DNA from: Branchipolynoe longqiensis
Lineage: Eukaryota; Annelida; Polychaeta; Phyllodocida; Polynoidae
DNA: 64,000 nt
Assembly (NCBI GenBank): GCA_030323885.1
Contig: CM059199.1
Span: forward strand, 1,943,923-2,007,922
Direction: 5' to 3'
In this document: positions 1 through 10,796 of the stretch, in pieces
Position numbering within the stretch: position 1 is the first letter of the stretch
Layout of the letters: each line of letters begins with the position of its first letter
Translations under genes and position numbers: made by a program
Notes under the pieces: generated by a model
Databases searched by the model: none
What the model saw: the letters and a program-made list of their open reading frames with translations, nothing else
What the model was told of the DNA's origin: nothing

Positions 1-53
1 TGAAAACAAGCCTGGATACCGGGGCTTACATGCTATGGACAGTATAAATACAG
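1..53 (+). mobile_element. SINE-B, 3' fragment
   Basis: The window opens inside a SINE-B copy. The stretch beginning TGAAAACAAGCC and ending GACAGTATAAAT matches the 3' part of the full SINE-B copy at 39846-40137, which reads GTGAAAACAAGCC and GGCAGTATAAAT at the same place. The tRNA-like head lies outside the window or is missing. Confidence 0.6.
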
Positions 54-850
54 CCTCAATTAAGTGACTTCTATATTGCTATTCTGTAGTGTGTGCACCA
101 GATATACTCTGGCATGGAATATATTGATTGTTATGTTTTTAAATCTAAATAATCGACGTGCCGTGTAGGGAGTAGCGCAGGCAAACATATAAAACGCACA
201 TACGCAGACACACATACACAAACACACGCAGCTGAACTGAAAACAGCGTCGACGCTAGCTAGTGTCTACCGTCTGAATGTAGGTCAAATATCAGTCGGAG
301 GGTGGGCCGGTGTATACAAAAAGTACCTAACTAGCGGAACAGCCGTGAGGTGCGGTGCTCGAATTAATAGTTTATATAGATGTTTATATGCCCTATATAT
401 CCCATAACTGTCTGTAACACATATATATTATAAATACTATATATTTCGATGGCTGCGAATTTGTAACCAGATTCATATGCCAACTACATTATATATTTGA
501 AGACTTACTCTCGTAAACCAGTAACTCTCGCGATACCCCGGAGCGTGTCTGGAAGTGTACCGATGTCCTTGACACAGTGACCTTATTCACCGGCGTGTGA
601 CCTCCACCCTCCCCCTCCCCCTCCCCACCCCCCGCAGGTACGACTGGTATAACTTCTAGTTATACGTATGGCGTTCGATAGTGAAGAAATGTAATGCCTA
701 TAGAAATACCACGTGCAGATGATAATTAAAAAAATATCGATAATATCCCATATTCGTTTATTTGTCTTGGCTGCTACAAAATGAATAAAACCAATAAAAT
801 TACAACATAATTGGATTCGAAATAAATAACGTGTCTGGTCAAACTGTAGT
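54..850. other. AT-rich intergenic DNA, no gene seen
   Basis: About 800 bases of AT-rich sequence without a recognisable element. It contains a short CA-rich patch near 200-230 and a C-rich tract at 601-636 of the CTCCCC type. The minus-strand open frame at 583-966 reads a glycine run out of this tract and runs into TIR-7 and TIR-6 sequence, so I do not regard it as a gene. Confidence 0.5.
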
Positions 851-859
851 GCAGAGAGG

Positions 860-898
860 AAATATATCCGCGATTTCCCGGATTTCCGCGATTTTTTA
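860..898 (+). mobile_element. TIR-7 fragment, left part
   Basis: A CGCGATTTCCCGGATTTCCG segment matches the left interior of TIR-7 (best copy 18904-19103). A matching right-end piece lies at 1390-1421. The two may be halves of one element opened by the TIR-6 insertion at 905-1158 and other DNA. The short length makes this tentative. Confidence 0.4.
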
Positions 899-904
899 AC
901 TATT

Positions 905-1158
905 TGAGACTCTCTCAAAAGGTGATGAATATCAGACAAAACTTTGTCCATTGTAACGATCAACATACTATCTCCTTATGCATTTGCTCAGGATAAACTG
1001 ATTTGTTTTTGACATTGTGTTTCATAATCCCAATAGAATACATATTGATTTGAAGTAAATGTCCTTGTGTTTTCAGTGTAACCGTCTCTCTGCTGTTTTG
1101 TGTCAATCGGTACAATGGACACAAAAAATATTAGTTATCACCTTTTGAGACAGCCTCA
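905..1158 (+). mobile_element. TIR-6 element, complete (about 254 bp)
   Basis: Both ends carry the inverted motif CTGTCTCAAAAGGTGAT (left copy slightly diverged, right copy read on the minus strand). The interior (CATTTGCTCAGGATAAACTG, then TTCATAAT near a CCAATAGAATACA stretch) matches the second copy at 55801-56516 almost base for base, except where that copy is split by an insertion. No transposase is encoded, so this is a MITE-like non-autonomous element. The superfamily is unknown. Confidence 0.75.
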
Positions 1159-1194
1159 TTTACCAATTAATGTTAAGCAAAATGCTATGGCATC

Positions 1195-1291
1195 TGGATA
1201 TGACCTTAGAGGAAGCCCCAATGAAATACCTGGATATGACCTTAGAGGAATCCCCAATGAAATACCTGGATATGACCTTAGATGAAGCCCC
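1195..1291 (+). repeat. 36-bp tandem repeat, about 2.7 copies
   Basis: The unit begins GGATATGACCTTAGA and recurs at 1196, 1232 and 1268, exactly 36 bases apart. The period is a multiple of three, so one frame reads a 12-residue repeat (GYDLRGxPNEIP) in a 61-codon open frame at 1100-1285. That frame starts inside the TIR-6 right end, which argues against a real gene. Confidence 0.7.
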
Positions 1292-1775
1292 AATGACATA
1301 GTTCATATGGGTGGTAATACGATCACACCAAAGATAGTTTAATCTTGACTTAGGATGGGGGGGGGGGGATACACAGTCGGTGTATTATTAATTCCGCGTT
1401 TTTTTGCCGGACACCACATTCTCGTGTGTGCCTCTCCCATTCCAGTCCAATTTAGGAGAAAGCTGGTTAAATTAGGTTGCTTTCTGTCCAGTTTACTTTC
1501 TCGATCAACTAACCTGCACTGAAATTGGCAAAGTAACGGCAGGTGATGAGGGCCGCTTCAGCTCCCGCCTGGTGAGCTTTAACACTGCAGTTTGTGATGG
1601 GCCTATCCCTTCTCATTAAACACCGTTAGTGCAAGATCTACACACGCCGCGAATTGAGGGCCCCACACCAAGCTTTTAAATCAAGCCTACACCGAACCTG
1701 CTCCCGCAATCTTGGGCCTGTCGTGTTTTTTTCTGTCTTTCTCTTAATCCTCTATATATCTATCCTTTTTTTTTG
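1292..1775. other. Unassigned sequence with a TIR-7 right-end piece
   Basis: It contains a G homopolymer near 1357-1368 and a TIR-7 right-end fragment at 1390-1421 (CCGCGTTTTTTTGCCGGACACCAC). About 350 bases of unique moderate-GC DNA follow, with no open frame or motif I recognise. Confidence 0.45.
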
Positions 1776-2040
1776 CTGTATACTTAGGTATTGCTTTTTT
1801 TGAAATATCCCTTTTCGTACTTACAGTTAGTACGTTGTCGTAGATCAAAAATCACCGGAGCAACTCAACGAACGTCCTCCCATCGTGAGTTGTTTATGCT
1901 GATTGCTGGACCCGGATGTGCTTCCTTCTCCCTAGCCTGAGGCTAGCCAGAGGCTTAGTACCGAGGTAAAACATTTATATATATATATGTCTTTTTTTCT
2001 GTATACTTAGGTATTACTATGTTGGAAATATCTCTTTTCG
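1776..2040 (-). mobile_element. R-1 dispersed repeat flanked by 42-bp direct repeats
   Basis: The core at about 1852-1974 is the reverse complement of repeats at 26011-26171 and 58776-58942; it reads CCTCGGTACTAAGCCTCTGGC on the minus strand. Two direct copies of a 42-base sequence starting CTGTATACTTAGGTATT flank it at 1776-1817 and 1999-2040, matching at about 37 of 42 positions. The direct repeats could be terminal repeats or an old duplication. No coding capacity is seen. Confidence 0.6.
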
Positions 2041-2092
2041 ATTGCTTTGGTTTTATATTGGGGGTGATTTCTAGCGTGTCTTGTACTGAAGG

Positions 2093-2417
2093 GACCAGTC
2101 GGGGTGGCCCAATGCTTTGAGCGTTCGTCTCCCGTTTTGGTTTATCGTGGGATTCGAACCCATGGGTATGAACCCTGGTCGAGTCAAACCATTGACTTAA
2201 AAATTGATACTTGTTGCTTACTACCCAGGCGCTCGGGCAAGGACTGATTGACTAAGTGCCAGGATAATGTGGGACATTGGATCATGGTGCTGGCAGCCTG
2301 GTCTCCCAGTGCGGCAGCTCTATGAAGTCACCATGAGTGTGAACTGTTATAGGTCGGTAGCAGTCCTGATATGACCTTAAATGTTGTCAGGACGTAAAAC
2401 TCCAACAACCCACCAAC
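2093..2417 (+). mobile_element. SINE-A, near full-length
   Basis: The 5' part is tRNA-like, with an A-box-like TGGCCCAATGCTTTGAGCG and a B-box region around GGGATTCGAACCC. The family body follows (AAAATTGATACTTGTTGC, GGGCAAGGACTG, CACCATGAGTG). The tail reads AGGACGTAAAACTCCAACAAC. RNA polymerase III promoter boxes followed by an unrelated body and a CAA-rich tail are the standard layout of a tRNA-derived SINE. Confidence 0.85.
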
Positions 2418-3345
2418 TGTAATAAAGGGTGGAGGGGTCGGCGGCTATAAGATGAAGATGGGGAACAGGATGGGGATGGGGAGGAGGCGACTGCAGAGAA
2501 ACTACCGGAAGAAATATAACCGGGCAGAGGACAAACAACCACGCAGCAAGAGCCCTGTAGTATGATTCAGTCGTCCCAGGCAAAAGGTCAGAGCATTTGG
2601 ATGCTAGCAAGCACTTTTGATGAGATCATTCGGTTTGCAGGGACGGAGCACCGCCGCCTCGTCCCTTCATCACCGGGAGCGATGTGCCGCCGGTCGGGGG
2701 AGGGAGGCCCGGGTGAGCCCGCGGCCCCCCTCCGCTGCCGGCCTTGTGAGCGACGACCCCGGCACGGATAAGTTGATATAGATAACAGAGGAGAGGTAGG
2801 GTAAGACTGAGCTAGAGAGATGGGAAGCAGCCCAACAGAGAATGGCCTTTGTCCGTCTTCACTCGGCCTATGGCTTCACTCCTTCTGAGGGTCGGTGCCT
2901 GCCCGCCCTCCCGCCCCCCCCCCCCCCCCCCCCCCGGCGTACGTACTAATGTGACCAAGGGGAGCAGGGTGATCTACACCGCAGCCGATACAAAGGCCTG
3001 TCCGCAACATAGTGTTGACCTTTGCAAAGACAATGGTCATTTAAACCAGGGGCGCCGGCAATCACTAATGAGCTCAGCTGAGGCATCGAGCGCCCGCCCT
3101 GGCGCGGCAGGCCCTAGCTGGGCGCCGGACGGGGAGGGATGGCCAACCATGGCTAAGTGGGGAAGGTTGGGGGAGAGAGACAGATGCCCTGTCCATTGCT
3201 GGCCAGTCATGCACGCCTCCGGGCAGCTGCTCCGGGCGGTCACCCATCCATCTACGGGGCCGGGGAACACTTACTGGAGGAGCGGGATGGACGTGCGGAG
3301 GACTGGGGGAGAGGTGGTGAGGCACCTGTGAGGTGAGCCGGGGTG
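2418..3345. other. GC-rich segment, no gene recognised
   Basis: From about 2640 the DNA becomes GC-rich with many CpGs and contains a run of about 18 C near 2917-2934. Several overlapping open frames (up to 160 codons at 2849-3331 plus, and two on the minus strand) cover it, as expected in stop-poor GC-rich DNA. None resembles a known protein. A CpG-island-like regulatory role is possible but unproven. Confidence 0.4.
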
Positions 3346-3418
3346 ACCACGTGTGCGTTCTGTGTTGTGTTTTTATTCGTGCCCGGGTTGGTGGTAGTCA
3401 GTTGATTGAGCCTGATTG

Positions 3419-3905
3419 AACTCTCTCCCTCTCCCTCTCCCTCTCCCTCTCCCTCTCCCTCTCCCGCTCCCTCTCCCTCCCTCTCCCTCCCTCCCTCTCC
3501 CTCTCCCCCTCGTCTCTCTTCCTCCCCTTCTCTTCCTCCCTCTTTCTCCCTCTCTCTTTTCCCCGTCCCTGTCCCTCTTCTCCCTCTTTCTCTCTCATCT
3601 TCTTATTCTCCCCATCTCCCCCTCCCTGTCTCCCTAACTCCGGGATCTATAGTTGATTGAGCGCTCTCTCCCTCTTTCGCCCCTCTGTTTTGCTATCTCT
3701 CTCTTTCCTTCTCCTTCTCTATTCTGTATCCCTCCATCTCCCCATCTCCTCTGTCTCGTCCTCTCATTCTCTGCCTCCCTCCATCACCCCACACCCATTC
3801 TCTCCCTAATCGCTGGTTCTATAGTTGCTTGAGCCTGCTTGCCCCCACCCTTGTCCTCTCCTTCCTTGCCCCCTCCATTTCCCTCAACTATCTCTGGACG
3901 CCCCT
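3419..3905. repeat. Polypyrimidine tract (CTCCCT hexamers, then degenerate)
   Basis: The first 80 bases are near-perfect CTCCCT repeats. The rest is a degenerate CT-rich strand up to about 3905. Open frames reading SPSPSP or LPLPLP on one strand and RERERE on the other come from this composition. Confidence 0.9.
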
Positions 3906-3968
3906 CACCTATCTCTCTTTCCTGTCACTCTCTCCCCTACGGAGACGGAGGGTGCTGAGCCTATGGTG

Positions 3969-3971
<3 letters not shown>

Positions 3972-4028
<57 letters not shown>
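3972..4028. repeat. (TA)n microsatellite
   Basis: About 28 uninterrupted TA dinucleotides, followed by a short ACACAC stretch. Confidence 0.95.
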
Positions 4029-4029
<1 letters not shown>

Positions 4030-4568
4030 CACACACACCTATGTGAATAGGATGGCCGACTTCCCATCTCCGTAATGACTCTGCGTAATACGGCACGACC
4101 CACGTACTCACGCCCCCCACACCCCCGCCCCCACTGGTGACCTCCTGACCTCCTGCACCCTCGCCTCTTACAAGTACCAACGTTCAAACCCTATAGGCAC
4201 TTTCCCCATTATACAGGAGTTAGAATCATTACCAACTCCCCCCCCCCCCACACCCACACCCACAGTTCCACCTCCCATCCTCTCAACGACCTGAAAATTC
4301 ACGCACCTGTCTGCCAGAGCCAGAGCCGACAACTACACCTGTCTTAATCAGACTTTCTTCACGTGTCTCTCGTACAGGGCCCCGCTCTTCCCACCTCAGC
4401 AGACACTAACCCCTACACCACCACGCTCATTACCCACTCTTCCCTGGCCCTCACTGCCCTTACAATCCTCATAATTTGTCCAATTCCACCCATCCAATGA
4501 ATACCGGGCATTCCTACAGTCACAAACACGCGCACAGACTCTGACACCGCTTGCACCCACGTGACCTC
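4030..4568. other. C-rich unique DNA, no gene seen
   Basis: A pyrimidine-biased stretch with a C/CA-rich patch near 4237-4262. I see no element and no convincing open frame. Confidence 0.4.
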
Positions 4569-4896
4569 AAAGCTGCATAGTCCGATGAGGCATCAAATTT
4601 TCAAAACCCAAACAATTATCTAGATTTGATTTGACATATCTAACTTAGATACTGGTGCACTTATTAAGCATTTGTTGTCACATAGACGGGAATACTGAGA
4701 CAGAAGTCTATGGTGTCAGAGTTTTGGCGCGTTTGCCAAAACTAAATTGACATGTTTACACTGTAAATATCTCAAAATTTAGCCATTTAAACTAAAAGTT
4801 ACTTCAACCTAAAGTAAAGTAGATTATAATGATCAATCTAACATATTTATCTCAGAAAATTGCAGAAATTCAAAATCATCGGACTATACAACTTTA
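4569..4896 (-). mobile_element. TIR-1 element, complete (about 328 bp)
   Basis: The left end reads AAAGCTGCATAGTCCGATGA and the right end ATCATCGGACTATACAACTTT, forming about 20-bp inverted termini. Internal landmarks shared with other copies are AATTATCTAGATTTGATTTG, the phrase around GATACTGGTGCACTTATTAA, and TTTGGCGCGTTTGCCAAAA. It is non-coding and therefore a MITE. Strand is set relative to 63352-63675. Confidence 0.85.
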
Positions 4897-5337
4897 AAGA
4901 GTCCGCCCCCCTTCCCACCGCCCCGCCCCCCCCCCCCACCCGCCGTGACTGTTCCCACAGACAATTCAATTCAATCCCCGGTCTTGTGCAAAATGCCTTT
5001 CTGATGGAAACAGAGGCTCATGCTTGGCATTCCAATCAAACTCAACCGATTTTACTCTCCCCACATTCCGTGTCAAATAACAACCTTTTTTTTTTTGTAA
5101 TTTAAAGAATTCAACTTTCGTTTATTTGTTGGAAGTGGAATTTTGTGGAACTAGCCATAGCAGTTAGGAATATGGATGTGCTTGGGTGGGTATCAGGATT
5201 GCCAACCCCTACGGTTTTGCTCTATGTAAGCTTACAATATTTTATGTCCCCATCATCACCTTACTCTCATCAGGTTTTTCATTTAGTAATATATCAATCT
5301 TATGGATTATTGTCCGATAGGCACCACAGATCATCTA
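4897..5337. other. Unassigned AT-rich DNA
   Basis: It includes a C run at about 4917-4937 and a T run near 5088. Open frames of 72-81 codons here have no recognisable features. Confidence 0.4.
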
Positions 5338-5915
5338 AAGCCCCGTTCACACTGGCGAGTTAAAATGATTCATTTAAATCGACTTGCCTAGTTCGACTCA
5401 CATTCGCCGTGTGGACGCTACGCTAAAGCGATTTAGGGCTGAATCGATTCATCTAGTTTGCTTCAAGTAAACCACCTCCCGAGGTAGTATAGATGAAGCG
5501 ATTTAGCTGGTTCCCGGGCAGTGATAGTGTAAAATAGCAGTGCTCGCCAGATACAGGCTCAGGTGTAACTATTGCTGGTGCCCGGCAGTGTTAAGGACCG
5601 ATTAGGCCGAAATCTATTGAATGCGATCATATTTAACAGAATTACATACTCAAATAATGAAATTTAATTAAATTAACCCTAAATTCCAAGCGATATTAAC
5701 GTAGCAGCTACATTGTCGTCATTATTCATATTGTCGAATCGACTAGTGTAAACTAAACAAATAGCAGTGCTCGCCGGATACAGGGGGGGGGACTTGCTCA
5801 TGTGCAGATATCGATTTCCGCCTTAAACCGCTCCGTGTGTGGACATGACACTAAATCGATTCATATAAATCGACTTGTCTAAGTCGATATAAACTTTGCC
5901 CGTGTGAACACAGAT
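5338..5915 (+). mobile_element. TIR-2 element, complete (about 578 bp)
   Basis: The left end (AAGCCCCGTTCACACTGGCG after TA) and right end (GCCCGTGTGAACACAGAT before TA) are inverted copies. The interior holds many variants of a CGATTTAG/CTAAATCG motif, including paired TCGACTTG sites and repeated TGTGGAC blocks. The interior phrase around GATATCGATTTCCGCCTTAA is shared with the second copy at 27897-28450. No transposase is seen. Confidence 0.8.
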
Positions 5916-6519
5916 TAAGATGTTAGACCCCTCCCCCCAAAAATTACACCCTTTAAAGATCTTCCGTTTTTTTAAGTTTCCAATGTGGGCGATGTTAGGG
6001 TATGTGCGTGTGGAGTGTGTGTGTGTGTGTAGAGTGTGTGTGTGTGTGTGGAGATGTGTGTGCGTGACCTATACGTTATCACCACACCTATATATGCATA
6101 GCCAATTTCACGCGTCCGCTCAAAATTCAAAGATTGGTGACGCGCAACGAAATGACATTAATTAGAATGCGCCCCAAGATGCAATCAAACGCAGCCTGCC
6201 GAGCGTATAGATAGATAGATGGCGCTGCGATCGCCGGCTACCTGCCGGTCGGTAATCAGCGAATTGACTCGTGGGGCATCGCTAGTGCCGCCTCGTCCCT
6301 CAGTAGGGTGAGCTGCGATTCGCCATATTAGCATTTCGGAATGCGCTTCCGGCCAGATTCGATCTAGATCCATTAAAATGTACATTTCTGGAACTTGGAA
6401 GCCGACAGAAGGGCTGAGCGAGCTGCAAATTAATGCTCATGTTTGTATTGAAGTTGAATATTTAAAGTGTCGATGGCGTTCGCGAAAAAACGGTGTTTAA
6501 AAAATATATTTCTCTATTT
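5916..6519. other. Unique DNA with a GT microsatellite
   Basis: A GT-rich microsatellite occupies about 6005-6062. The rest is unique. A minus-strand open frame at 6185-6385 has no recognisable feature. Confidence 0.4.
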
Positions 6520-6836
6520 CTTTATCTATCTCTCCTACCCCACTCTCCTTGTCTCTTTCTCTCTCTTTCTCTCTCTCGACCTTTCTCTTTCTTTCTCGTT
6601 CTCTTTCTCCCTCTTTCTCCCTTTCTCCTCTCTATTTCTCCCTTTCGCTCTCTTTCTCTATCTTTCTCTCTATTTCTCTATCTTTCTCTCTCTTTCTCTC
6701 TCTCTTTCTCTCTCTTTCTCCCTCTTTCTCTCTTTCTCCTTCTCTCCCTTTCTCCCTTTCTCTCTTTCTCCCTCTCTCATTCTATCCTTCTCTCTTTCTC
6801 TCTTTCTCCCTTTCTCCTTCTCTTTCTCTCTCGCGC
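6520..6836. repeat. CTTT/CT-rich low-complexity tract
   Basis: About 315 bases of TCTC, TTCTC and CCTTTCTC units on the plus strand. Three overlapping plus frames read Ser/Leu/Phe-rich nonsense. I treat it as a degenerate polypyrimidine satellite. Confidence 0.9.
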
Positions 6837-6918
6837 AAGTCATATTAATGAATTGTGCATTTCTGGCGATATCTCGATATAATCATTCTGTTGGTATGTC
6901 ATTCATTTGACTTCTCCA

Positions 6919-6999
6919 GGAATCAAACTCCCGATCTCTCCCACGGGAACCCTGCGCTCTACCGATTCGGCCGCTCTATCGATTCGGCCACCGCGTCCG
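6919..6999 (-). mobile_element. tRNA-like SINE head fragment
   Basis: On the minus strand this reads GGTGGCCGAATCGATAGAGCG and later GATCGGGAGTTTGATTCCTGG. These resemble tRNA A-box and B-box sequence, and the A-box phrase is partly duplicated in tandem. It resembles the SINE-A head (GGATGGCCGAATGGGTTAGAG), but the body is missing. The extra insert excludes a functional tRNA. Confidence 0.5.
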
Positions 7000-7440
7000 G
7001 TAATACGCGATTTTTTACATGAGGGTGTGACTATGTATGAAACAATTTATTACCTGTGGGTGTGACTGTATGTATGTAGCGATTTATTATCTGAGGGTGT
7101 GACTGTATGTATGTAACTGACATGTGAGTAACAGACATAGATGAGTATTACCTAAGTGGTTAAGTGGAATAGGCGAATTTTATCTCAGTAAATGAGTAAT
7201 GGACATATTACTCATGTGAGTAAGCACCGGACTTTGGCGCATCTTCTGAGTAAGTAACTGCTAACTGCTATTGACGAAAATAGCCCGAGTGAGTGGAGAT
7301 ACATGAATATACTCTGAGTGACTGAGTGAGTGACTGAGTAATGGACAGATGAATCGTACCTTAGTGTGTAACAGACATTACATGACAGAGTAAGGCACTG
7401 GATCTGAGGGAGTGAGCAAAGAACTATCGGCGCAACATTA
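7000..7440. repeat. Degenerate GTGAGTAA / GTGTGACTGTATG repeats
   Basis: A phrase GAGGGTGTGACTGTATGTATG recurs two to three times between 7020 and 7115. It is followed by about 280 bases in which GAGTAA, GTGAGTGA and ACAGAC recur irregularly. This looks like a decayed minisatellite. Confidence 0.5.
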
Positions 7441-8014
7441 GTTTTGTGACCCTAAAGCCTATTACTACAACCAATACATATATGTAATGTATGGAATACT
7501 TATACTTATATTATTATGCATATAATTATCCTGTCGGATATTTGTTCAATGCTATGTTTATTTTCTATTTGATACATATATTCTGTATCCTTCATTATCA
7601 TGTCCTCCTCTGTATTTGGAGGTCGGCGTACGGCTTCGAGAGGACCTACTCTAGGGGGCTCCCCAGCCCCCCGAACCCCCGTCTATTTCTCCACCTGTTT
7701 TCCTTAAATAATTTGGGAGGTATGTCTTTTTAGGGGGCCGGCCATAGTGACAGGCCTTCCAATTTCTTTTTCTGGCCACCAAAACCGGAATTCCACGGGT
7801 TTTTTCAATAAAATGTTTTTTCCCTGGTCGCCGAAACACTTCTGAAATACACTATTTGCATCCCTCTCATGACTCAGTGGGATGCTGTGTGTGTCCCCAA
7901 GATAACCTAAAAATAATTTCATGTTTTTTTCCTCTGCAGTATAGTAGGTCGATCCAATGTCCCTGTTAATATGGAATGGAATAGTGACACAATTTATGTA
8001 TGTATAGCTTGGTT
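7441..8014. other. Unassigned DNA
   Basis: Mixed AT-rich and GC-rich stretches. Overlapping frames on both strands at about 7490-7920 are unremarkable and match nothing I know. Confidence 0.4.
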
Positions 8015-8219
8015 GGGTGTTGGAATTTCACATATCAGAATGGGTACCGACTTGTGACAGTGCACACTTATGACAACTTTATAGTGCTGTCCCACTGGGA
8101 AATCAGGCCGCTAGTTCCATGACCCGATATCCCACTCAGTCACATTATCCTGACACCGACCCAACCAGTCCTTGCCCTATCCTATTAATGCTGAGGACCA
8201 AGCTAGGAAGCGACAAGTA
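8015..8219 (-). mobile_element. SINE-A, body without head
   Basis: The sequence runs from the reverse complement of the tail region (CAGAATGGGTACCGACTTGTG) through TGCTGTCCCACTGGGAAATC to GGAAGCGACAAGTAT. It matches the SINE-A body in reverse. The tRNA head that should follow is replaced by a short TA run at 8219-8230. Confidence 0.8.
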
Positions 8220-8322
8220 TATATATATAAATAATACTTCACACACAGCTACTACCCATACATATGCGTGTATCATCTAAAGCTGTCACTGTCGTTGCCG
8301 ACCTCACTCACTAAGCCCCCCC

Positions 8323-8354
8323 CACCACCACCACCACCACCACCACCACCACCA
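8323..8354. repeat. (CAC)n microsatellite
   Basis: About ten CAC trinucleotides next to a C run. A second small array of CCACAA hexamers lies at 8454-8484. Confidence 0.95.
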
Positions 8355-8673
8355 TCCCCCCTACCAGGCACTACAGCAGCTAGTGGCCCATAGAGAGGGA
8401 TTGACACCGATTGACACTTCCCCAGTCTGTCACTGTCACACAGGTCATCGAGACCGCAACCACAACCACAACCACAACCACAAACGTCCACATGATTAAC
8501 TCCAAGGCAGCGCGCCCTGAGTAACAGCGTCCCTATGGAGATTGCCTCGCTGTTGCCATAGAGAACTGACTTTTCCGGTTTAGTGCAGTAGTGATCCCTG
8601 CCCTAGTACTACTTCTCGAAACGAATATATATATATATCGTAGACAAACTGAGTATTTGAACATGACTATTCA

Positions 8674-9050
8674 CAAGGATGGAAGATTTCTGCGGTTTTG
8701 TGGATTTTCGCGATTGTTTATATTCACCAGTTAATTTTTTTAAAAAGTTTATATTATATAATATACATATATACGCATATATATATTAATATATGTATAA
8801 TATTAGTTCCGAATCCCGTTCTTATATGATCGTACATGTTGCTAGAACATGAAAATGAAACAAAAAAAAAGTTAGGCATGGGCGATAATAAATAAAGTCA
8901 TAACAAAGAGAGTCGAAACCTGACTTCTGGGATTTTGTACGTGATTCCCTGACAATGCTAACCTATGGGGGGAAATCCGCCTTTTCGCGGAAATTCACCT
9001 TTGGTGCCAAGGTCTCGGCCTGATTTCCGCTTTTTTTTGTCAGAGACCAG
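8674..9050 (+). mobile_element. TIR-7 element, diverged (about 377 bp)
   Basis: The left end ACAAGGATGGAAGATTTCTGC and right end CCGCTTTTTTTTGTCAGAGAC correspond to the ends of the copy at 18904-19103. The shared middle phrase is GATTCCCTGACAATG followed by a CTATGGG/AAATCCGC phrase. A TA-rich stretch at about 8750-8810 enlarges this copy. Confidence 0.65.
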
Positions 9051-9717
9051 ATATATATAATATGTATGCATTTCTGGAGTAGTTCAATGTGACTTCAGTA
9101 TTTCGTAATATTCGATTAAAAGTACCCAAAATATTTCCTAGCTTGCATAAGTATTGCTAGTGCATGTCTTCCCTATACGTACAGTAGTAAGTTATCTCCT
9201 GAGAAAGACACCAATTTACCCCCATCACATCAAAGTAGTTCTTGCTACGTTCTTGAAAATGTTGCCGAACGGGCTCAAACTGTGTGCGAACGTGGTAGGA
9301 ATGTTTGATTAACTTTTTATGGACGCGCAAGGACGGAAGGGTGCTCTAGAACTTTGAGCATCTTCAAAATTGTCGGGGGCCACATTCTACCCAGTTTTAG
9401 AATGGGGGTGGACGTTTTGAGAACTAGTTTGGTGTGATGGGGTGTAACAGTGTGATCTCACGAATATTTACATCAAAATAACGAATTGTGGTCAATATGA
9501 TTTGTTATCATTTTCACTTTGAGCAGGCTTTGTTCAGACCTGGGTAGAGATTACGGGGGGGGGGGGGGGTACTTCACTGGCATTGTTTGCTTACAGGATG
9601 CTGGTTGTATAAGACAATCGTGGTTGTTCTCTCCTCAGAAATGTGCCTGTGCGCGGATGGAACCTTATAGTACTTGGGGAAGAATGGAATCTCCAGTTCA
9701 GGAGTCGTTAAAAATAG
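9051..9717. other. Unassigned DNA with a G homopolymer
   Basis: Unique AT-moderate DNA with a run of 14 G at about 9556-9569. No element or gene recognised. Confidence 0.4.
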
Positions 9718-9829
9718 GATATTGTCATGGGGGTGATGACAATGGGAAATATTGCGCCTAGAGTGGGCCTCGAACTGTGACATCTCTTTGCATTCCGGGC
9801 CAGTGTGCTAACCATTACACCACCTAGGC
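9718..9829 (-). mobile_element. SINE-C copy
   Basis: On the minus strand it begins CTAGGTGGTGTAATGGTTAG, a tRNA-like A box, continues with CACACTGGCCCGGAATGC, and has a B-box-like CAGTTCGAGGCCC. After the head comes GGCGCAATATTTCCCATTG and CATCACCCCCATGACA. The same layout occurs at 37658-37754 and 57621-57725, so this is a repeat family and not a single tRNA gene. Confidence 0.7.
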
Positions 9830-10000
9830 TCCCTGCTATCACACTACCATGCCTACCTGACTATGTGGTTAATTGCCTGAGACTGTGAGAGGTCAGTGCA
9901 GACGATTACACTAGTATCACGCCCAATCGGCAAGCTCTGGATGTCTCAACAAGTATGCGCGACCTGTGTTGGTGTGGCTAAAACTAAAAGAAGTTCAATG

Positions 10001-10147
10001 TTAAAGTTGCATAGTCCGATGGTTTTGAATTTCTGTATTTCTGTATTTTTTCTGACATAAATATATTAGATCGATCACTAGTATCTACTTTACATTAGTT
10101 CAAAGTTACTTTTATTTTAAATGGTAAACGTTTGAGATATTTTGAGT
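10001..10147 (+). mobile_element. TIR-1, left half
   Basis: It starts TTAAAGTTGCATAGTCCGATG and follows the family through TTTCTGACATAAATATATTAG and TTTTATTTTAAATGG. It stops at about 10147, where a SINE-A copy begins. The rest of the element is absent. Confidence 0.8.
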
Positions 10148-10473
10148 GACCAAACTAGTTGGGCGTTCGTATCCTGTTTTGGGAGATCGGGGGATCCGGG
10201 CTCATAGGTTGGAACCCTGGTCGAGTCAAACCAATGACTTAAACGATATTGATACTTGTCGCTTCTTAGCTTGGCGCTTGGCATTATTACGATAGGGCAA
10301 GGACTGGTTGGCTCAGTGTCAGGATAATGTGCCTGAATGGGTCATGGTGCTTGTTGGCGGTTTGGTCTCCCAGTGGGGCAGCACTATAAGGTCACCATGA
10401 GTGGGCGCTGTCACAAGTTAGTACCCGCCCTGATACGACTGTAGGTGTTGCTACGGCGTACAAGGACAAACGA
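10148..10473 (+). mobile_element. SINE-A, near full-length
   Basis: The tRNA-like head is worn (GTTGGGCGTTCGTATCC, then GGTTGGAACCCTGG for the B box). The body is well kept: CGATATTGATACTTGTCGC, GGGCAAGGACTGGTTGGCTC, CACCATGAGTGGGCG and TGTTGCTACGGCGTA. It abuts the truncated TIR-1 copy. Confidence 0.8.
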
Positions 10474-10547
10474 AACAAAAACCACTGTCTATATATATAT
10501 ATACATTATTCATATATTGTTCATATATTGATGCAAACAGACATGTA

Positions 10548-10729
10548 TACAGTAAAACCTCTCTAACCGACCACCTCCACAGATCGACCACACCCCTCTA
10601 TCGATCGCTTTATTGTGGTACCCACAATACCATTTTAACCATATTCTAACTCCCAAAACCGACCACCCCCCTAAATGGACCAGTCAAAGTCGGTCCCAAG
10701 GTCGGTCAATTTAGATAGTGGGGTATATT
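10548..10729 (+). mobile_element. TIR-8 element, pogo/Tigger-like ends
   Basis: It begins TA then CAGTAAAACCTCTCTAACCG, a terminus typical of pogo/Tigger-like (Tc1/mariner group) elements as I remember them. The interior alternates CCGACCACC phrases. It ends with GGTCGGTCAATTTAGATAG and a worn right end before TA. A reverse copy is at 25773-25933. Confidence 0.7.
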
Positions 10730-10737
10730 CATATGTA

Positions 10738-10796
10738 TGCCCCGTCCTGATATTACTTTATATGTTGCCAGGACGTAAAACTCCAACAACCAACTT
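10738..10796 (+). mobile_element. SINE-A, 3' end fragment
   Basis: Only the last 55 or so bases of the family are present: CCGTCCTGATATTACTT, TGTTGCCAGGACGTAAAAC and TCCAACAACCAAC. This pattern is expected of 5'-truncated retroposition. Confidence 0.75.
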
